This document shows, in pieces, positions 1-41,045 of a DNA stretch of 64,000 nucleotides (position 1 is its first letter; each line of letters starts with the position of its first letter). The notes beneath the pieces were generated by a model that worked only from the letters and a program-made list of their open reading frames with translations, ran no database searches and was not told the origin of the DNA. Both the position numbers and the translations under genes were made by a program. The DNA comes from Gibbula magus (lineage: Eukaryota > Mollusca > Gastropoda > Trochida > Trochidae), in NCBI GenBank assembly GCA_936450465.1, contig OW388302.1, forward strand, positions 18,243,569-18,307,568, read 5' to 3'.

Positions 1-202
1 TTTTGATAAAAACGGCATTAAATGGAAGGTCGTTTAGTATCATCTATTAACCTGCGCTGTTAACAGACAAAGAGTCAAACCAATCATTTTCTTACGATAA
101 ACACGTTTTGAATTCTCTTAAGAATGATAGAACTTTAGAAATAGTTTGGTTTTTTTTTTAATTATGACATTTGCTTTTATATTTTATACACTCAGAATAA
201 AA

Positions 203-250
203 ATAGTTTGCGGCTATATCTTGCATCCATCGTAAGGGATTCGAGTAACT
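203..250 (+). promoter_or_regulatory. possible promoter-proximal block of copy 1
   Basis: The sequence just upstream of exon 1 resembles the blocks upstream of copies 2 and 3, especially the word 'gattcgagtaac' at 238-249, 62 bases before the ATG. No clear TATA box is visible. Its promoter role is inferred only from conservation and position. Confidence 0.22.
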
Positions 251-310
251 TGTTCCGACGTGGTTTCCTGTAAACCCACTGGTGTAACGTGTTCTTTATA
301 CTACTCCAAA

Positions 311-30200
<29,890 letters not shown>

Positions 30201-31097
30201 TCAAATTGTATCCCGGAGAGCCCTCTAGAGGGTGTATAGTTAGACATGTTGACAGAAGGTGTTGGAGGTATAGGCCGAAATGTTCGGACAGATGGACAGA
30301 CTGGCTAAGCGCTATACAGCTGCTTAACAAAAGTTTGTTTAACTATGCAAGATATCCTACGTAAAATCATCATTTTTCGAAAAATACAATTTGGCACTAT
30401 TTCTCAACAGAACACATAATGGATAATATTTTTGGACAAAATGTAGAGAAGTCATTTTTACACTACATATAGAAGGGACAGATATGTAACGTGCCAGAAA
30501 CAATTTTGTCGTACAACAAAAGAGACAAGGAGTCAACATTTGAAAATTTAGATGTCATTGTTTCTGCAATAAAATATTAATTAAACATTCGAAGTAATAG
30601 AAAATATTGGTGATGATAGGAATTATGTTTTTTCCCTAAATGATTAAAAAATTACAATTTTATAAAACAATATCAATGTCAATGGGATTTTTGGACCCCG
30701 GTGTTATATAAATCCTTGCCATATTTGCTCCTGTAGAAATATTTGTTTCATCTTTAAGCATATGATACAGAAATGATTTTTCTACGTCTAAACAAAGATT
30801 CATAACTTTTGCAAGCATATTTAAGGAATATATCAAACTTAAATGAATTACATGATATTTGCACTGATTTGGGGGAACAGTTCAACAAACATTTGTTCAG
30901 CAGCTGTATACCCCAAATACTGCGTATGTGAGGGTTTAATTCAGTTATGTTATATACCATATTAAACTGGATAAATACATGATTTACATATTTAATTATT
31001 GTTTCACTCCTTAAATCATGTGTGTTGTTATTACCAGTCTGTTAATCGGTTTGACTGTCAATTGCGCAGTTGCTGTCGTGTCGCACATGCAAATGAA

Positions 31098-31891
31098 TCT
31101 TGCCACCTTAACGTTGCTGTATATTGCTATTGTCATCTTGCCGCCTTAACGGTGCTGTATATTGCTATTGTCATCTTGCCGCCTTAAAGGTGCTGTATAT
31201 TGCTATTGTAATCTTTCCGCCTTAAAGGTGCTGTATATTGCTATTGTCATCTTGCCGCCTTAACGGTCATGTATATTGCTATTGTCATCTTGCCGCCTTA
31301 ACGGTGCTGTATATTGCTATTGTCATCTTGCCGCCTTAACGGTTCTGTATATTGCTATGTCATCTTGCCGGCTTAACGGTGCTGTATATTGCTATTGTCA
31401 TCTTGCCGCCTTAACGATGCTGTATATTGCTATTGTCATCTTGCCGCCTTAACGGTGCTGTATATTGCTATTGTCATCATGCCGCCTTAACGGTGCTTTA
31501 TATTGCTATTGTCATCTTGTCGCCTTAACGGTGCTGTATATTGCTATTGTCATCTTGCCTCCTTGACGGTGCTGTATATTGCTATTGACATCTTGCCGCC
31601 TTAACGGTACTGTATATTGCTATTGTCATCTTGTCGCCTTAACGGTGCTGTATATTGCTATTGTCATCTTGCTGCCTTAACGGTGCTGTATATTGCTATT
31701 GTCATCTTGACGCCTTAACGGTGCTGTATATTGCTATTGTCATCTTGGCACCTTAATGGTGCTGTATATTGCTATTGTCATCTTGCCGCCTTAACGGTGC
31801 TGTATATTGCTATTGTCATCTTGGCACCTTAACGTCGATGTATATTGCTATTGTCATCTTGCCGCCTTAACGGTGCTGTATATTGCTATTC
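31098..31891. repeat. 38-bp satellite, about 21 units
   Basis: The unit is 'ttgccgccttaacggtgctg' followed by 'tatattgctattgtcatc'. There is no unique spacer between units, so it is not a CRISPR-like array. Confidence 0.95.
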
Positions 31892-32389
31892 TCACTCATT
31901 GCTTATTGAGAGGTAACTTGTTGCATGTTTATCATTTTGTCCTATTTTTTAATGTAAAATACTTTTTTGTGATGGTTATTATTATTCATCTACAATACTT
32001 TGGTTAGAAACATAGTTATTTCAGTATCTTCATAATAACTGTGTACATATATTTTAATCAACTTGAATGTCGTAACTGTCTCTTGGTACTGGGTAGTTTA
32101 TTAACATGCATACATCAATACTATCTTATGTCTTGTCCATATGATTACACAACAACAATTAGTGAGCTTTGTGCATAAATGCTTTAACATATTGCAAACC
32201 ACCACTTGTTCATGCTTGCAAATGTTGAAAGTACCTATACAGAAATGCTTTTTGTCCATGCGTGAAAAATGGTGAAAGGATCTATACCAAAATGCTGCTA
32301 TTGTGAAATAAAGAAGCTTATCTAAAAACATCTTGTTGTTTCTATATATTTTCAAATTCAGTTTTCCCAGATGGGTCAATACGAGTAAA

Positions 32390-32632
32390 ATGGGGCCAAG
32401 GAAAGTAAACTTTGACGAGTATGAAAGCATAACACACTGCGAACAAGAGCACAAGAATGCGGACCTTGGACCATATATACTGACGAGCAAAGGAAACGTC
32501 ACCACATTTTCATTTGAGTCAACAAAATACTGCTGGTGGAGAAAGTCGAATTTGAATGTCTTTGATAGGATCATGTTTTTTAAATTAGTACTCAAAATTT
32601 CAAATATCAGAGTATGCTACTTACATGTTTAG
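32390..32632 (+). CDS. orphan coding-like frame, unrecognised
   Basis: An 80-residue frame beginning MGPRKVNFDEYESITHCEQE looks protein-like, with balanced composition and three cysteines, and stands out from its AT-rich surroundings. A possible acceptor 'ttttcccag' lies at 32361-32369. I find no paralogue in the window and no family match. It could be an exon of an unrelated gene, a transposon remnant or chance. Confidence 0.22.
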   Translation: MGPRKVNFDEYESITHCEQEHKNADLGPYILTSKGNVTTFSFESTKYCWWRKSNLNVFDRIMFFKLVLKISNIRVCYLHV

Positions 32633-33560
32633 TTCTTTTCAAATACTTTTACTCTGGTAAAATCGTTTCTTCAAAATGCCTTTTGGTAAAAATAATCTAA
32701 TTGTAAAAAGAATGTGTCGACATAATATACTTTCTTTGACTTTAATGTTGAAGCATCATTATGTATATATCATAATGATGTCTTAAAATAATCCCTTAAA
32801 GTATCGTCTATAGATGAGGTGCCAAAATGGTGATGGCCTTTAATGTGATTGTTTTTCAGAAATATGAACAGATAAAGCTATAAACAAATTAATGTTTCTA
32901 GTTGGCTTCTGAAACTCTGTTAAAGTAGTACTTGTCACCCTTGGATTGAAATATTTTGTATTTTGTATGTTGACATTTCTTTTGTTCTTGAGACTACTTG
33001 CTTACTTGATGCCATTCTAATTCGTATTCTAACGTTAACGAGATGTACACCTCTGTCAAACTTACATTTAGAATCAATTGATTTACTATAACACTTATTT
33101 GCATGAAGAAGCCAAATAAATGACCCCAGTGTGTTTTATTTTTGCCAAGTATTTCATGTATTCCTCGTATTGACCCTTTGCCGAAATTGGGTAATGTTTT
33201 CTCCTTTTTCTTCTTCCTGTTTCCATCTACATTGTCATACATTCCTTGCAAATGCAGCAGTTCTGAGATTTATAGGTGGCCGACACTTTACCAATAGTTC
33301 ATCCTAAATAATGTTTAAGATATATTCACGAATTACTACAACGTAGATAAAGGCTTCTTTAGGTAACATTAAGTAGAACATAGGACAAATAGACACAGGG
33401 GAAATCTTTATAATGTAGATCTGTTATCGAGAAATCGAGATATCTGTTGGCAACCCACACGTATCTGATTAAAACAACACTCTTCTCTGGCTACTTAATG
33501 TTAGAACGTCTCACTAAGGGCCAGTTTTGCATTTTTTACATGTTAACTAATAACCTAGTT

Positions 33561-33605
33561 AAGAACAAGTTTATCTATTTTATTCATTGTGAAGGATTCG
33601 AGGTA
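33561..33605 (+). promoter_or_regulatory. conserved block upstream of copy 2
   Basis: 'aagaacaagt', 'tctattttat' and 'gattcgagg' match the block upstream of copy 3, and both end exactly 56 bases before the ATG. 'tctattttat' is the best TATA-like word. Role inferred. Confidence 0.35.
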
Positions 33606-33660
33606 GGTAATCTGTAAAATATTTTGCTGTTAATTATTTTCCTTTTCATATTACTCTAAG

Positions 33661-33769
33661 ATGTGGACGAATTCGGTTCTGGGAGTGTTTTATGTCTGTC
33701 TGATGAAAGTACATCTTTCTCTGCGTTTACAAAACTGTCTTGGGATCGAGCTCTGCAAACATAGATGTA
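33661..33769 (+). pseudogene. copy 2 exon 1, 5' part
   Basis: Starts at ATG with leader MWTNSVLGVFYVCLMKVHLS, then GIELCKHRC. It is cut at the TA target at 33768-33769 by the Tc1. Confidence 0.72.
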
Positions 33770-35410
33770 CACTCATGGCAAAAATGGTTGTCACCCCCAG
33801 ACTGAGAACGCTACGTCAAGTTTAACTGAGTGTGGACAAATAATCAAACATGCAATAACTGTCAGAATGATTTGTGTGATTGGGAAAAACATTCGTAAAA
33901 CATACCAGCTTGTATTTTGGTCTTGTGCTGGCCAATTTAAGAAATTCTATCAGGATATGTATGGTCCCTGTGAAAAAGGGCAATTTTTTACAGTATCCAT
34001 ATAGTATCAATTGGATGGGTATCAATAAAACAAATTACATTTTCAAGTTCAATTGTCGGTTTTATTTCATTCTGCAGTCATGTATGAGTATATTTACAAG
34101 CCTAATATCGGGTAGCACCGCCTCTGGAATTTTCAAGGGCGATAATTCGGGCAGGCATACTGTCTATCAGTGTGTTGATGTTTGCAACAGCCAAATTGTT
34201 CCATTCATTCACAAGAGCAGCCCGCAATTGCTGTAAATTTGCAGGAGCAGGGTCCAGTCTTCTAATTGCACGGTCAAGCTGATCCCAAGCATGTTCTATC
34301 GGATTCATATCCGGACTTTTTGAAGGCCAGGGCAATCTTGTTACTCCTTGTGCCTGAATGAAAGCGTTCACTGTACGTGCACGATGGGCTGGTGCATTAT
34401 CGTCCTGCAACAGGAAGTTGTTGCCATACACTCTTCTTGCATGTGGGAGGCAAACGGTTTCAAGAAGACGTCTGTACGACCTCTGGTTGACGTTTCCTTG
34501 AAGGACGACAAGATCCGTTTTACCGTTATGGTGTATTCCTGCCCATACGTGTACAGAACCGCCACCGTGGGCAACCTGATGCTGCAGACAGTCGTCATTG
34601 AACCTTTCCCCACGTAAACGTCGCACTCTCATTCTCCTGTCCACCTTATGCAGTAGGAAACGAGACTCATCAGTAAATATGACGTGACGCCAATGTCCAA
34701 GTTGGATTCTGCGGTGCTGCTGCGCCCAAGCAAGCCGTGCCCTGCGGTGGACCAGTGTCCAGAATGGTTTGATGGCAGGTCTTCTTGCCTTATATCCATG
34801 CTGGAGCAACCTGTTCACTACAGTTCTCCGGCAAATGGGCGTATTAATATGAGCCCCCCATCTCTGTGCAAGAGTCAAAGACGAAAGACGTCTATGACGT
34901 CGGGTCAAACGAAGAAGAATTCTATCCTGACGAACCGTAGTTTTCTTGGGACGGCCTGAAGACTTATTCGGAACAACATTTCCCTGTATGGCGTGCAGTC
35001 TTTTAATCCTTTGAACAGTTCTAACACTGACGTTACATGCTGCAGCAATGACACAATTCGAAGCGCCACCACGACTCATGCCAATGATTTCATGTCTGAT
35101 TCCTGGTGGAGTGGGACCAGGCATGGTCTATGCTTTTCAGAAACTATAGTCGTGAAGCTGTATCTTATGAAAGAGGTCTATAGTAATCGATGGAAATGAC
35201 AAACCTAAGGAGACAAATTTCAATCATTTCAATGAAATGCACGTGGTCTACATGAAACCGCTGAATCTGTTCATTGTAAAGTGTGAGTTAATGTAACTTC
35301 ATGCCTGTAATGACATTTCCATGGAAAACCAACATTGCCATGCATACAATGTGATATAAACTCCAATTTAATTAAATATTAGGGGGTGACAACCATTTTT
35401 GCCATGAGTG
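33770..35410 (-). mobile_element. complete Tc1-type transposon
   Basis: 1641 bases bounded by 29-base perfect inverted repeats (33770-33798 starting cactcatggcaaaaatgg, and 35382-35410) and a TA duplication (33768-33769, 35411-35412). It carries one uninterrupted transposase gene on the - strand. Perfect ends and an open gene suggest recent insertion. Confidence 0.95.
34102..35124 (-). CDS. Tc1-type transposase, DD34E
   Basis: 340 residues, the usual length for this family. It cuts and pastes its own element by binding the terminal repeats in the nucleus. Residues 10-43 form a helix-turn-helix, and SGRPKKT at 56-62 is the GRPR-like linker. Catalytic residues are D152 (VIFTDESRF), D242 (QDDNAPAHRA) and E277 (WPSKSPDMNPIEHAWD), with 34 residues between the last two. 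GGGSVHVW at 187-194 is the usual glycine box. No stop or frameshift is present, so the enzyme could be active. The gene sits inside exon 1 of copy 2 on the opposite strand. Confidence 0.95.
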   Translation of the reverse strand: MPGPTPPGIRHEIIGMSRGGASNCVIAAACNVSVRTVQRIKRLHAIQGNVVPNKSSGRPKKTTVRQDRILLRLTRRHRRLSSLTLAQRWGAHINTPICRRTVVNRLLQHGYKARRPAIKPFWTLVHRRARLAWAQQHRRIQLGHWRHVIFTDESRFLLHKVDRRMRVRRLRGERFNDDCLQHQVAHGGGSVHVWAGIHHNGKTDLVVLQGNVNQRSYRRLLETVCLPHARRVYGNNFLLQDDNAPAHRARTVNAFIQAQGVTRLPWPSKSPDMNPIEHAWDQLDRAIRRLDPAPANLQQLRAALVNEWNNLAVANINTLIDSMPARIIALENSRGGATRY

Positions 35411-35412
35411 TA

Positions 35413-35507
35413 TACGGAGTGGGTTTTGTATCTACTATAAGTACAATCAACAAAGCCTTCAATGCAGCATGGGAAACTTCAAGTCTCAAGGTAGCATGCA
35501 ACCAAAG
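35413..35507 (+). pseudogene. copy 2 exon 1, 3' part
   Basis: Continues the reading frame across the insertion: RSGFCIYYKYNQQSLQCS. It ends CAAAG|gtaaat in phase 0 like copies 1 and 3. 109 plus 95 bases restores the family exon length of 204. Confidence 0.72.
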
Positions 35508-35950
35508 GTAAATATGGAAAAGGGTTAATGAATGAAAATTTTCATTAGTTAAGTATTTCCGTATTTGCCCAGTTACAAGTCCGCTGGCTCCCGATCCGTT
35601 GCAATTCTTTTGCAGACATTGTGCCAGTTATTCAGTTATCCAAGAGGTCGTGATCGATATCCCCCACCATTTCGCCAAAGTGGCGCTTTCTGAATACAAT
35701 TTAGCACTAAATGTTCTATTAATGCGTGCCCGGTCTTCATTTTTGTACAGACAAACTTACTCCCGTCAGTGAAGGCTACACGTTGCCTGTCCTTCTGTAA
35801 ATGTCGAACTCGTCCGCCCCATTGTCAATTGACGATGTCTGTACTGAAGACCATGACACTGACCATGGTAGGGTTGACGTGTTTTACTTGTTTTGACGTT
35901 TGCTCGCGGAGAGGACAGGTCTATACTTGTGCAACATGGCTTGTATAAAG

Positions 35951-36072
35951 GATATTTTGTGTTTTCAGTGAGATATCACTTAGCTCTCATCAAGTGACAG
36001 GGTAAAGCCGATATGTTCACAAGTGGCCCACGGATGAGAGATAAGTGATATGACACTGAAAAGACAAAATAT
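35951..36072. mobile_element. palindromic MITE-like element in copy 2 intron 1
   Basis: Arms of about 43 bases, 35951-35993 (gatattttgtgttttcagtg...) and 36030-36072, are complementary with a few mismatches around a 36-base centre. No coding capacity. Confidence 0.65.
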
Positions 36073-36620
36073 TATGTTTATTTTATGCTTCTGTGGTCAG
36101 AAACTGGTTCAATTGAGCTAGTTTTGACGACGTCATACCATTATTGCTGTAATTTCTGTGTGCTTTTATTAAGGTACTATTAACGGATCGAGCTTTTAAG
36201 ATGAGACAGAGTAATCAAGCTTATTTGTCAGATGGGTATCCGACCATTTTGAAAAAGACCAACAGTTGTCTCCCCTTGATGTATTCTAAATAGCACTGAT
36301 ACTTATTAAACGATGCTCAAATGTCACCAGTATATGTCATTAAACGCTAAAAATATGACAATCTTTTAGATTCATAAAAAAACACATCAAATATGAGTTG
36401 TCCATAGGTTGCCTTTAAAATTATCAGTACCGCGGTAGGTTTTCTCTCTTGAACAATTCACTGGTTCTGAGAAGCTGTGATATCGTTATGCTCAGGTTCA
36501 TGTCGACAAATCCTAGATCAAGCTTCTTACATGAAGTAGCATGTCATTATCATATAATATATATCTTATCTTATTATATGTAAACAGCCAATCTCATAGT
36601 TGGATCATCTATTTTGACAG

Positions 36621-36693
36621 CAAATCCGTGCCCTATATCCCGCGACAAAGATACAAGTTAAGACGAAACTCATGGGTCCTCGTTGTATTGTTG
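36621..36693 (+). pseudogene. copy 2 exon 2
   Basis: 73 bases between 'ttttgacag' and 'gtcagt', same length and phase as copy 1 exon 2. It ends GPRCIV. The first cysteine of copy 1 is replaced by tyrosine (ALYPAT). Confidence 0.6.
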
Positions 36694-36879
36694 GTCAGTG
36701 TATCTTTATCTGCCAATTGTAGAGATTGTTTTACATCTCTAGGTATCATCCAAGGGTCAAATATTGTTCTATATACACGCAAAAAAGAAAGTGATGTTTT
36801 GAGATGATCCATGTTTAATGTTATAATGTGAAAGCATGCAAGTCAGTGATGGCCGTGTTTCAACAACATTCTCTTTTAT

Positions 36880-37730
36880 TTCGTGTTAGTAACAATTTCA
36901 GTCACGTTTTCGTTAGTCAGAGCCTCCAATCATTGACAGTGCGATATACTCCACCTCCACAAGAGATGGACTTAGAACCATTCACGGGTATTTCATACCC
37001 CTGAAGACAATGATAAGGTGACAGCTGAGGTGATCCAAATGACCTAGATCTTGGAGATCAAGAGACACAACTCGAATGCTGAACCGCTTCATCCAGGTGT
37101 TCTAGCTTCACCGGACAATCAGCATACAATGCTAACAAAGTTCCTGGGCTTCATAGAATGTTAGTGTAACCATCAGAAATCGCCTATTATAGCCCTAGAT
37201 ACGATATACACCCAATGCAGCCATAGCCAGAACTTGTTTTGCTGCAACTTCATCGCCGAGCTCCCTTGCAATGAATCAGAAACATTATACCATGGACCCT
37301 AGTGCACTGAAGAATAAATTTTCTACTGATGGATGAATGACTACTGCACTTGACAAGGCATTCGTCTTCTTCATTCCACTCGACAGATAGGCGGAGGAAA
37401 TGTTATGATATGGTAAAACATTTAAGGGCTGTATGTTACCATGATGAACTCTTCCAAAGTCACTTCCATTCCATCGTTGACGTCAGAAGGGAAAAGTTCC
37501 AGCAAGACAACAGACCACATACTGCAGATAACACCAAGAATTACCTTGCAAACAACGATTATATGTGCTGCCTCAGTCATCATCCATCTCGCCGGATCAC
37601 TGAAGACACTTCAACAGCTGAGCCAGGCATTGCAGGACGAGTTGAGAAGAGGCCTGATGAAAATGCTTGTGGTGGTAACACTAGGAACTGATTTTGTCGC
37701 AGCGTCATCACAGATGTAGATGCCCACTAG
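36880..37730 (+). pseudogene. decayed Tc1-like transposase in copy 2 intron 2
   Basis: Readable islands are the glycine box (GGGNVMIW, near 37390-37415) and FQQDN.RPHTA with a following NYLANN at 37495-37560, separated by stops and shifts. The upstream part is too decayed to read. It is older than the Tc1 at 33770. Confidence 0.62.
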
Positions 37731-37914
37731 AGCCTAACATGACTGTAGCTAGCGGAGTAACCATGTGCCTTGCCTCTTGGCAACTTTGGTTGTTGTATTT
37801 TCACTTTTATTGTGTAATTTGAAATTATAGAAATATAAATAAATACTGTTATTCTCTTATTCGTTTTTTTTTGTTAGGGGCCAGTGTATGTTATTATCAA
37901 TACACGATTATCAC

Positions 37915-38037
37915 AGGTCATTAAAGGGCATTTGGAAGTGGCATATATAAGAACAGGAAGATTTTCTAGATAACTTTCAGAAATTCTTCCTGTTCTCATG
38001 TACATGTAGGCCACTTCTAAATGCCCTTCAAAGACCT
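37915..38037. mobile_element. palindromic MITE-like element in copy 2 intron 2
   Basis: The left arm 'aggtcattaaagggcatttg' onward to 37960 pairs with 37986-38037, leaving a 25-base loop with a few bulges. Confidence 0.65.
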
Positions 38038-38266
38038 GATCCGACATTAACATCGAAATGATACAGTAATATCCATCAACAAGTACAATATGAGTGTTAT
38101 CCAGAAAATCGCTTTGTTCTTACGATTGTTACCATCATATTGAAACATATTGCTGAGGTAGTATTTTGGTGACTTAATACTTGACTTTTGCTCGGTGGAT
38201 ACAAAATCGAAAGTTCATTGTGGAAGCCATAAGTATGTTTTATCTTTTATGTATTGTGTATTTCAG

Positions 38267-38383
38267 AATACTGTCTCAAAGACAATCGTGCAGTAAATGT
38301 AGAAGACATTTGGAGCAAAGGAGACAAGAAATTGACTTGTACTGCAAAAAGACTAATGCCCAAGCAGTTCACTACAGGACTCA
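38267..38383 (+). pseudogene. copy 2 exon 3
   Basis: 117 bases between 'tatttcag' and 'gtagtc', phase 1 to 1. It contains YCLKD, IWSKGDKKLTC and FTTGL, matching copy 1 exon 3. Confidence 0.65.
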
Positions 38384-38719
38384 GTAGTCACAAGACAACT
38401 GGTTTGATATGTGTGCGTGTTTGTATGTATGTTGACATGTCCGTGTTAATCTATACAACAAGGCAAATATATGTCTAAAACCTTTCAGTAACATTTGAAT
38501 TCTTTGGAATAGAAGTTCCCTTCCTTTAATTTAAGAAACCTCTACAACATTTGATTCAAGTTTTTGGATTGATGAGACATTGAGTAAGTTAATTTTGAAA
38601 AACAAAAATAATTGATATTGAGGTATATGTCATCTGTTGCCTTGAATGTGTCACAACATCACATACATCGATGTGACAATGGTAATCTGATATTTTATGA
38701 CCACTTCATTCAATTTCAG

Positions 38720-38947
38720 TAGTCTTGTTCTATAGCGGTTATAACTCTCCCTCAGGACTCAAAATGATTCGACTCCAAGAACCATCACTGAAGTATCTGA
38801 CCACGAAAAAACAATCAGTGAGTCTCCACTGGGTCGAGTATGACCCGGGCTCGGGAACATACATCTATATCAACGAGGACCAAGATAAAGTAGGAAACTT
38901 AACAATAGACGAGAAAGTACATATCCACAGTGTATACCCAGTGACAG
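38720..38947 (+). pseudogene. copy 2 exon 4 (phase-shifted end)
   Basis: 228 bases from 'caatttcag' to ACAG|gtacag. It is open throughout, with PSLKYL, HWVEYDPGSGTYIYINEDQ and GNLTIDEKVH. Its end is one base out of phase with exon 5; no nearby GT restores phase 2. Confidence 0.65.
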
Positions 38948-39421
38948 GTACAGCTTCAAGCATCGTGCTTCATCAATGTAGTTGTAAGTCTCCTTCAATC
39001 CCTGAGTGGTCTGTTTAGATTTTGCATAAATAACTGGCCAATAAAATGACTTTTATCGAGCACCATTGGCTGTACGAGACTCAACTTTCAAATCATGACA
39101 ATCACTAGTTAACACAACACATGCTGTTTGTAACAAGAACATACTAGATTTATGTAAAACTGGAACAATTTGGGACAGACTGGGGATTGAAGGAAACAGG
39201 ACAATGTCCTCGAGGAGCAAGATGAGCATAAAGTTGATATAAAGTAATGTGAGCAACTATTGATTCAGTTGGAAAAGAGTGTTATTGAGTTGTTATCTAA
39301 TAATGTACTTCCTCAAATGTGAGTTGCCACTTTTATAACTGAAAGGCTTAGTTTTTATATCAAAAAGACTGTACAAGTTATAACGACAAATCGAAATGTT
39401 AGAACAAACTCTATTTTCCAG

Positions 39422-39556
39422 CAATAAACGACTGAATGTTGTCGGCTTCATTTTTATTAGGTCAACATCCTCGAATATATACAGAACACATTTTCCACCT
39501 ACCAAGCTAAAGAAGCTCAAGGCAAAGGGTGACATGTGTCTTCATCGCAGTGCCAA
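39422..39556 (+). pseudogene. copy 2 exon 5
   Basis: 135 bases, 21 fewer than copy 1 in frame, removing seven residues after KRLN. It keeps IYRTHFPPTKLKKLKAKGD and CLHRSA. Borders 'attttccag' and CCAA|gtgagt are intact. Confidence 0.65.
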
Positions 39557-40398
39557 GTGAGTAGATAAATTGCACCACATTTGGTTTATTGTATGCTCGC
39601 TTCACCTTTCCAAGTTGATGCGCTGAAGAGGATTTTATGGACGTTTCAGAGGTTGCTACATTAGAGACAATATTCTTAGTGACCCAAAGCTATAGACATC
39701 ACATTCACAATAAAAGAACTTTGGTGACTTATTTAGGATCTTCTTAATCATGAGTTCAAACGTCAGTCTCTAGTATGGCGTTTATGTTTCAACCTCCTAT
39801 ACCTCGTGAACGTTATTTTCCTGAACCTGAATAGTGTTGAAGAAGCCAGATCATTTGCCACTTTGGTCACCAAAGGAACTTGTAACTCTGATCTTCAAAA
39901 ATGTTATACTAAATTTAATACCAGGCCATATGATACTTTAAATTCGCTTCAAGGACTTCAACCGTAGGAACAAATTTCAGCAATCTGTCTGAGTTCTCAG
40001 ATGGCTATGAGCAACATGCTATATAAGCTGGGGTTTTATTTGGGGAAGGTGAGGTTATTTTTTTTATTTAACGCCGCTTTGTAAAGTTAATTAATATCAC
40101 CAAGGATGGCATTTTTGCTTACAACAGCATCATGGAAACGCTTTTAAGTGGAACCTGCAAGACGCCTTGGACATTATGAATTTCAATATAGAATGCAACC
40201 AAATCTTTCTCTGCGTAGATATAGATCAGCAGATAAAGTTACCTAGACACGATTTGAAGTTTGAGATTATATGAGCGTTACACTGTGTGTTATGATCAGC
40301 ATGACTATAAAATTGTCACAAGGCACCTTGTGAACCAATTACATGTAAGTTTCAGAACTGAAGAAGGAATATATCAAGGACTGCAAATAATGTTTCAG

Positions 40399-40505
40399 AC
40401 GCCTCTACTTCTCCGGTGGCTACAGAGGGATCTTCAGTATCAATTACCACGGAGAACACACGACGCAACATCTTGTGAAGGACATTGCAGATTTTGTTGT
40501 TACTG
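40399..40505 (+). pseudogene. copy 2 exon 6
   Basis: 107 bases, one codon shorter than in copies 1 and 3. It reads RLYFSGGYRGIFSINYHGEH and HLVKDIADFVVTG. Borders match the other copies. Confidence 0.66.
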
Positions 40506-40689
40506 GTACGTACTCCATACGATTTGATACAATTAGTAATAAACCTGTTCAAACACTTCTTAATGTAGGTAAGAGTATTTCGCTGTCATATCTAACTGCT
40601 TCATATCTTGATATTCTGAGAGCTTGAAGGTTTAACTAGCTGTCTCTTACACAGAGACAAGAGTTCTGAAACTGATGCAAGCTCTGTTA

Positions 40690-40870
40690 TCTTCGGCAAA
40701 GTGACTTAATTCGAGGTTTGCCTCTGCTCACTCCGTAGTACAATTAGGTACCTGCTATTGAAGCGAAGTCGAAGACAGATATTAGGCTGCTAAATTACCC
40801 CCAGTGAGTTGAGAATGAAAAAGGAAAATGTTGGTCCTTACACAACAGTAATGATGCATGTGCACACTTT
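40690..40870 (+). mobile_element. SINE fragment
   Basis: Matches the body of the SINE at 17230-17685 ('cctctgctcactc..agtacaatta', 'gagttgagaatgaaaaagga', 'ttggtccttacac'). It lacks head and tail. Confidence 0.65.
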
Positions 40871-41045
40871 GAACATTTCTCTTTTGGAGTGTGGAGTATT
40901 GTACTGAACATTTCTCTTTTAGTGTGTGGTGTATTGTACTGAACATTTTTATTTGTGGAGTGGGATGTATTGTAATGAACATTTCTCTTTGTGGAGTGTG
41001 TAGCGTGGTGAATGTACTGAACACTTCTCTTTGTGGGGTGTGTGT
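40870..41045. repeat. ~50-bp tandem repeat gaacatttctctttgtggag
   Basis: Four diverged units, each starting 'gaacatttctcttt' and continuing with 'tgtggtgtattgtact'. Confidence 0.8.

Larger units (their letters stand above)
30201..33660. other. intergenic region between copies 1 and 2
   Basis: It contains the 3' untranslated region of copy 1, the 38-bp satellite, and one coding-like frame at 32390. In 30600-31090, 31900-32380 and 32640-33550 I see nothing I can support. Confidence 0.5.

Noticed and set aside
260..310. Upstream ATG at 260 as the start of copy 1
   Set aside because: It would place 17 residues before the hydrophobic leader and is not present in copies 2 and 3, whereas the ATG at 311 is conserved.
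30300..30920. Possible inverted repeat (agctgcttaacaaaag versus its rough complement at 30889)
   Set aside because: Too imperfect and too widely spaced to call an element from sequence alone.
31098..31891. CRISPR-like array
   Set aside because: Units are directly adjacent with no unique spacers, and the context is eukaryotic.
32101..32595. 164-residue - strand frame
   Set aside because: No domain or start context; it overlaps the more protein-like + strand frame and could be its shadow.
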